NCBI GenBank assembly: GCA_903904765.1
Contig: CAIVEA010000159.1
Span: forward strand, 1 to 9,662
Length of the DNA stretch: 9,662 bases
Direction of reading: 5' to 3'
Source of the DNA: an uncultured Chloroflexota bacterium
Lineage (GTDB): Bacteria; Chloroflexota; Anaerolineae; Aggregatilineales; Phototrophicaceae
Below, in pieces: positions 6,282-9,662 of this stretch. The translations under genes were made by a program, and so were the position numbers. The notes under the pieces are model-generated. The model searched no databases and had not been told where the DNA came from. It worked only from the letters and a program-made list of their open reading frames with translations. Position 1 is the stretch's first letter. Every line of letters begins with the position of its first letter.

Positions 6282-6311
6282 TTGCCGCCTTCTTCTGGCA
6301 CAGCGTATACT
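6282..6311 (+). promoter_or_regulatory. Promoter of the radical SAM operon, predicted to give a leaderless mRNA
   Basis: TTGCCG (6282-6287, 4 of 6) and TATACT (6306-6311, 5 of 6) are separated by 18 bp. Counting from the -10 box, +1 falls on 6318, the A of the proposed ATG. No Shine-Dalgarno motif precedes that ATG, which fits a leaderless transcript. An 8-bp direct repeat CAGCGTAT (6301-6308 and 6312-6319), one helical turn apart, overlaps the -10 box and the start site. Confidence 0.6.
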
Positions 6312-6317
6312 CAGCGT

Positions 6318-7364
6318 ATGAAAGCCAAACACCTGCTCAACCTTGTCGGTGATCGTTTATACACACTCCCGCTGCTCGTCCTATACCTGACAGACGGCTG
6401 TAACAGCCGCTGCGTCACCTGCGACATCTGGCGCAGCCCGCGCCGCAACATGTCTCCCCAACTGGTGGACGATTTGGTGTCGCAATGCAAATCGCTGAAC
6501 GTGCGCTGGGTGTTGCTCAGCGGCGGCGAGGCCATGCAGCATCCCGAATGGCCGACCATTGCCCGCCGCCTACGTGCCGAAGGTGCGTATGTGATGCTGC
6601 TCACCAACGGTCTGCTGCTGCGAAAACAGGCTGACCAAGTTGCCGCCAGTGTGGATGAAGTTATCGTCAGTCTGGACGGTGGCACGCCGGAGACTTATCA
6701 CGCTATTCGCGGTGTGGATGGTTTCAACCTCATCCTTGACGGAATCCGTGCTGTGCGGGCGCTCGGTCTGCCTGTTTCTACGCGCACCACTGTGCAGCGT
6801 GCCAACTTCCGCGAGTTACCGCAGATCGTGGAGGCCGCACACTCCGCCGGAGTCAATCGCGTCAGCTTCCTCACGGTGGATGTGAGCAGCGCCACTGCTT
6901 TTGGGCCGCGCTTCAGCGCCGACCCCACGCTGGCACTCACCCCCGCCGGACATGACCCGCGCATCACTGCACTCACGGCGGACGATGTGAGCGCCTTCGC
7001 CCGTGTGCTGGATGAGATGGAAACCCGCTTTAGCGCCGAGTTTGCCTCCGGCCTGATTTCCGAATCGCCCGACAAACTGCGTTTGATGCTGGACTACTTC
7101 AGCGCCCTGCACGGGACAGGCCGATTTCCAGCCCCGCGCTGCAACGCACCGCACATTTCGGTGGTGGTAGAAGTGGATGGCACGCTGCGCCCCTGTTATT
7201 TCCTGCCGGAAGTAGGCAAGCTCAACGGTTTGTCACTACAGGAGGTCCTCAACAGTCCAGCGGCACAGGCATTGCGCCAAGCCTACCGTACCGGGCAGCG
7301 TCCCGAATGCGAACGCTGCGTGTGTCCCCTGTACAAAGGGCCACGCGCCCTGCTCAGGATGTGA
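6318..7364 (+). CDS. Radical SAM protein with SPASM/twitch-like C-terminal cluster domain
   Basis: A 348-residue radical SAM enzyme. The CX3CX2C motif (C28, C32, C35, followed by DIW) binds the 4Fe-4S cluster that cleaves S-adenosylmethionine. SGGE (68-71) is the SAM-binding motif, and LLTNG (94-98) and VSLDGGTPETYHAIRG (117-132) are typical TIM-barrel strands. The C-terminal part has five cysteines in a SPASM/twitch-like pattern: C275, C293, C331, C334 and C336. This is fewer than a full seven-Cys SPASM domain, so probably one auxiliary cluster. Relatives act on peptides (PqqE, SkfB, anSME) or small molecules, and the substrate here is unknown. I chose ATG 6318 over the in-frame GTG 6273, which has no spaced ribosome site. 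It is first in the operon, followed 3 nt later by the membrane protein gene. Confidence 0.88.
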   Translation: MKAKHLLNLVGDRLYTLPLLVLYLTDGCNSRCVTCDIWRSPRRNMSPQLVDDLVSQCKSLNVRWVLLSGGEAMQHPEWPTIARRLRAEGAYVMLLTNGLLLRKQADQVAASVDEVIVSLDGGTPETYHAIRGVDGFNLILDGIRAVRALGLPVSTRTTVQRANFRELPQIVEAAHSAGVNRVSFLTVDVSSATAFGPRFSADPTLALTPAGHDPRITALTADDVSAFARVLDEMETRFSAEFASGLISESPDKLRLMLDYFSALHGTGRFPAPRCNAPHISVVVEVDGTLRPCYFLPEVGKLNGLSLQEVLNSPAAQALRQAYRTGQRPECERCVCPLYKGPRALLRM

Positions 7365-7367
7365 CTT

Positions 7368-7910
7368 ATGCTGCTACTCCTTATCACCGTCATCTGTGTG
7401 GGGTTTCTGCTGCGTACCATCTTAATTGCAATGGGATTGTATAAGAATCCGCTACTGGTCTCGTTCAGCGCCTATGGCCCCGCCGAGCGCCCGTATCTGG
7501 TTGGCCTGCCGCTGCTGGTGTGGAGCGGGTTGATGCTGCTGGTTGCAGGTGTGTGGGTGGGGTCATTTGCCAGCCTATCGTTCGCCCTCTCGGCAGTCGG
7601 CGTGCTGTTGATCTTTCTCGCGCTGCTCGGGTACAACAGCTACGACCGCACTATTCGCTGGCATTTGCGCTTGTTTCCCTTCCCCTTCTGGTATCATGAA
7701 TTGACCGAGCGCACCACCCGCTATGAGCGCCGTCGAATTGCGTTCATGTGGCTGCATCTGCCCTTCAAAATGCGCTTGACCTACAACAGCAGTAATCGCG
7801 CCTTTTTCATCTGGGCGGATTTCGTCATCATGGGGACGGTTCGGGAGGAAGAATACGACCCCAAACGCGATGAGGCCATTTACTATGGTGGGAACATAGG
7901 GATGTTATGA
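7368..7910 (+). CDS. Small membrane protein of unknown function
   Basis: A 180-residue protein I do not recognise. Three hydrophobic segments are visible: about 2-22, 44-64 and 68-88. The C-terminal half (90-180) is soluble and rich in aromatic and basic residues (RTTRYERRR at 115-123, several Trp/Phe/Tyr), ending in an acidic stretch REEEYDPKRDE (159-169). There is no lipobox or catalytic motif. ATG 7368 lies 3 nt after the radical SAM stop, with AGGA 8 nt upstream, and its TGA overlaps the next ATG by 4 nt (ATGA). It is therefore certainly in the operon and probably translationally coupled. A partner or anchor role for the operon enzymes is only a guess. Confidence 0.85.
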   Translation: MLLLLITVICVGFLLRTILIAMGLYKNPLLVSFSAYGPAERPYLVGLPLLVWSGLMLLVAGVWVGSFASLSFALSAVGVLLIFLALLGYNSYDRTIRWHLRLFPFPFWYHELTERTTRYERRRIAFMWLHLPFKMRLTYNSSNRAFFIWADFVIMGTVREEEYDPKRDEAIYYGGNIGML

Positions 7911-8518
7911 CCATTCTCCTGACTGGGTTCAACGCCTTTGGCAAAGTGACCGCCAACCCTTCGCAGCAGTTGGTTCACCATATCGCGGCGTGCGGGCGAT
8001 TCCCGCAGGTTGTTACCGAAGTGTTGCCCACTGAATACGCCGCGTCCGCCCAGTGCATTCAAACCCTGCTACTGGAGCATCGCCCCCATGCGGTGCTGTG
8101 TTTGGGCGTGGCACAGATGCGCCGCGAAATTCATCTGGAACGGGTGGCGCTCAATCTGGACGATGCCACCCTGCCGGATAACGCCGGTGATCTCGCCACT
8201 GGCCGCCCGATTGACCCGGATGGCCCTGCCGCCTATTGGTCTACCTTCCCACTGGAGGCGCTGCACGAACAGGTGGCGGAGCGCGGTATTCCGGTGTCAA
8301 TCTCCAACCATGCCGGGACGTTCGTCTGCAACCATGTCTTTTATACCGCCCGTCATACGCTGCAACAGCATGGCCTGACCACGCCCTGCGGTTTCATTCA
8401 TGTGCCAGCCGTGCGCGACCCTGCCGACCCCAACAGCGTCGGTCTCCTGTTCGAGCAGATGACCGAAGCTGTCGAATGCTGCCTGACATTTTTGATGCAG
8501 TACACAGGAGTTGTTTAA
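7907..8518 (+). CDS. pcp: Pyroglutamyl peptidase I (C15 cysteine peptidase)
   Basis: A 203-residue cytosolic peptidase that removes N-terminal pyroglutamate from peptides. The family pattern is clear: GFNAFGKVTANPS (7-19), HLERVALNLDDA (76-87) with catalytic E78, SNHAGTFVCN (133-142) with nucleophile C141, and GFIHVP (162-167) with H165. The Glu-Cys-His triad of family C15 is therefore complete. The length is slightly below the usual ~215. The start codon overlaps the stop of the membrane protein gene (ATGA), and AGGG lies about 5 nt upstream. The GH4 gene begins 4 nt after its stop. Pcp usually works in peptide scavenging, and its presence in a radical SAM operon is unusual. Confidence 0.93.
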   Translation: MTILLTGFNAFGKVTANPSQQLVHHIAACGRFPQVVTEVLPTEYAASAQCIQTLLLEHRPHAVLCLGVAQMRREIHLERVALNLDDATLPDNAGDLATGRPIDPDGPAAYWSTFPLEALHEQVAERGIPVSISNHAGTFVCNHVFYTARHTLQQHGLTTPCGFIHVPAVRDPADPNSVGLLFEQMTEAVECCLTFLMQYTGVV

Positions 8519-8522
8519 CCTT

Positions 8523-9662
8523 ATGAAGCTGACCGTCATAGGCGGCGCAGGCGTTCGCGCGCCCCGCTTGATTCCTTCGCTGGTCAAACGCGCCGCCCGT
8601 CTGGGCTTGAGCGAAGTGTGCTTGATGGATGTGGACGCGGAGAAGCTCACGCTGATCGGTGGTCTATGTCAGACCTTAGCCCAGCGCTATAACGCGCCGT
8701 TTCGCCTAACTCTCACTACCGACGCTCGCAGCGCCATTAGTGGCGCGGCGCACATCATCACCACGCTGCGTCCGGCCTTTGAAGCAGGGCGGGTGCTGGA
8801 TGAACGTATCGCCTTGCGGTTGGGTGTGCTGGGACAGGAGACGACGGGCGCGGGCGGTTTTGCAATGGCGATGCGAAGCATCCCCGTCATCCTGAACTAT
8901 TGCCGTATGGCGGAAGAACTTGCGCCGGAGGCTTATATCTACAACTTTACCAACCCCGCCGGCTTGGTGGCGCAAGGTTTACATGATGCGGGTGTGCGCC
9001 GTGTGATGGGCATTTGTGACAGCGCGAACGGGGCGCAACATGCCGTCAGCACTCATCTGGGCGTGCCGCTGAAGCGCGTGCGCCATGAGGTGTTCGGGCT
9101 GAACCACCTGTCGTGGACTCGCAGCGTTCGTATTGACCCCGAACCTGACGGCAGCGGCGGCGAAGAAGTGTTGCCCGCGCTACTTCAGGATGAACGTTTT
9201 ATCGCCAGCACCCACATGGCACTGTTTCATCCATCTGTGCTTCAGGCGCAAGGGATGTTCTTGAACGAATATCTGCACTACTTCTACCATCGTGACGAGG
9301 CACTGACCGCGCTGCTCGCCAAACCCGAATCACGCGGCGAGGAAGTCCTACGTCTGACCACCGCCATGCTCTCCCGTTTGCGGGAACTGCGCGGCGACCC
9401 GCAGGCTTCGTTGGACGCTTACCACGAGGCCATGAACCAGCGCGGCGCGACCTATATGGCGCATGCCCGTGAGGGCAAAGAGCGCCCGCATTTTGAGCCT
9501 GCGCCTCAACCCCAGTCGCAGCAGGACGGGGATGACGAAGGCTACGCGGGGGTGGCGTTGGGCTGTGTGGAAGCTATCGCCACTGGACAGCCGCACTTTA
9601 CCGGCTTGAACGTCCCCACTCAGGGTGCGATTGACGGCTTCCGCGATGATGATGTGGTTGAA
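8523..9662 (+). CDS. GH4 family glycosidase, probably 6-phospho-glucosidase type (3' end outside window)
   Basis: 380 codons are visible and the frame is open at the right edge; GH4 proteins are usually 410-450 residues. These enzymes use NAD+ and a divalent metal to cleave (often 6-phospho) glycosides by oxidation and elimination. Seen here: the Rossmann start VIGGAGVRAPRLIPSL (5-20), GQETTGAGGFAMAMR (104-118), YNFTNPAG (140-147), metal ligands C165 (GICDS) and H195 (GLNHLSW), and NEYLHYFY (248-255) in the region of the family's catalytic tyrosine. The later motif GLNVPTQGAIDGFRDDDVVE also fits. The 6-phospho-beta-glucosidase branch seems closest, but specificity is not proven. An unusual Pro/Gln/Asp-rich insert occupies about residues 313-340. 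AGGAG lies 12 nt upstream of ATG 8523, within the end of pcp, so coupled translation is likely. Confidence 0.88.
   Translation, partial: MKLTVIGGAGVRAPRLIPSLVKRAARLGLSEVCLMDVDAEKLTLIGGLCQTLAQRYNAPFRLTLTTDARSAISGAAHIITTLRPAFEAGRVLDERIALRLGVLGQETTGAGGFAMAMRSIPVILNYCRMAEELAPEAYIYNFTNPAGLVAQGLHDAGVRRVMGICDSANGAQHAVSTHLGVPLKRVRHEVFGLNHLSWTRSVRIDPEPDGSGGEEVLPALLQDERFIASTHMALFHPSVLQAQGMFLNEYLHYFYHRDEALTALLAKPESRGEEVLRLTTAMLSRLRELRGDPQASLDAYHEAMNQRGATYMAHAREGKERPHFEPAPQPQSQQDGDDEGYAGVALGCVEAIATGQPHFTGLNVPTQGAIDGFRDDDVVE

Noticed and set aside
6273..6317. GTG-initiated extension of the radical SAM protein
   Set aside because: The G-run abuts the GTG without a spacer, and the promoter -10 box lies inside the extension. 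Orthologue comparison could reopen this.
6318..8518. RiPP biosynthesis cluster (radical SAM plus peptidase)
   Set aside because: There is no precursor peptide ORF and no exporter in view. Pcp is an N-terminal pGlu aminopeptidase, not a leader peptidase, so this is kept only as an open question in the findings.
8236..8975. Open frames of 65-120 codons on both strands over pcp and the GH4 gene
   Set aside because: They overlap genes with complete catalytic motifs and show no domain or ribosome site of their own.

Overview
The window looks like an ordinary chromosomal stretch from a bacterium with fairly high GC (mid-to-high fifties per cent by eye). I infer the Chloroflexota, perhaps near the Anaerolineae. 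The reasons are the Thr/Pro-rich LysM lipoprotein with DPFA repeats, the receiver-first hybrid histidine kinase and the general gene mix. No marker gene is present, so the lineage is only a moderate inference.

Layout. Positions 1-105 hold the last codons of an unidentified + strand gene that converges on its neighbour. Positions 91-6202 are a block of six minus-strand genes. In transcription order they are an AI-2E family membrane protein, a DUF4380-like mutarotase-fold protein, undecaprenyl-diphosphatase UppP, a REC-HisKA-HATPase hybrid kinase, a LysM lipoprotein and an ADP-ribose-pyrophosphatase-type Nudix hydrolase. Hairpins between several of these genes (3924-3951, 3025-3060, 1762-1790, 645-675) suggest several transcripts rather than one operon. 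Positions 6203-6317 are a divergent promoter region. From 6318 to the right edge runs a tight + strand operon: a radical SAM/SPASM-like protein, a small three-helix membrane protein, pyroglutamyl peptidase I and a GH4 glycosidase that runs off the window. Its junctions are +3 nt, a 4-nt ATGA overlap and +4 nt.

How the genes may work together. The minus block leans towards the cell envelope: UppP recycles the peptidoglycan lipid carrier, the LysM lipoprotein probably binds peptidoglycan at the membrane, and a cytosolic phosphorelay protein lies between them. The + operon pairs a radical SAM enzyme with two hydrolases (an N-terminal pGlu peptidase and a phospho-glycosidase). Its shared purpose is not evident, and no RiPP precursor is visible.

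The most interesting signals are a predicted leaderless start for the radical SAM operon (promoter TTGCCG-N18-TATACT placing +1 on the A of ATG 6318), the operon's unusual composition, a strong terminator that leaves almost no room for a promoter before the Nudix gene, a low-complexity insert in the GH4 enzyme, and an unexplained 9-bp-arm palindrome at 1738-1757. I see no CRISPR array, transposon, RNA gene or phage element, and no clearly new system.
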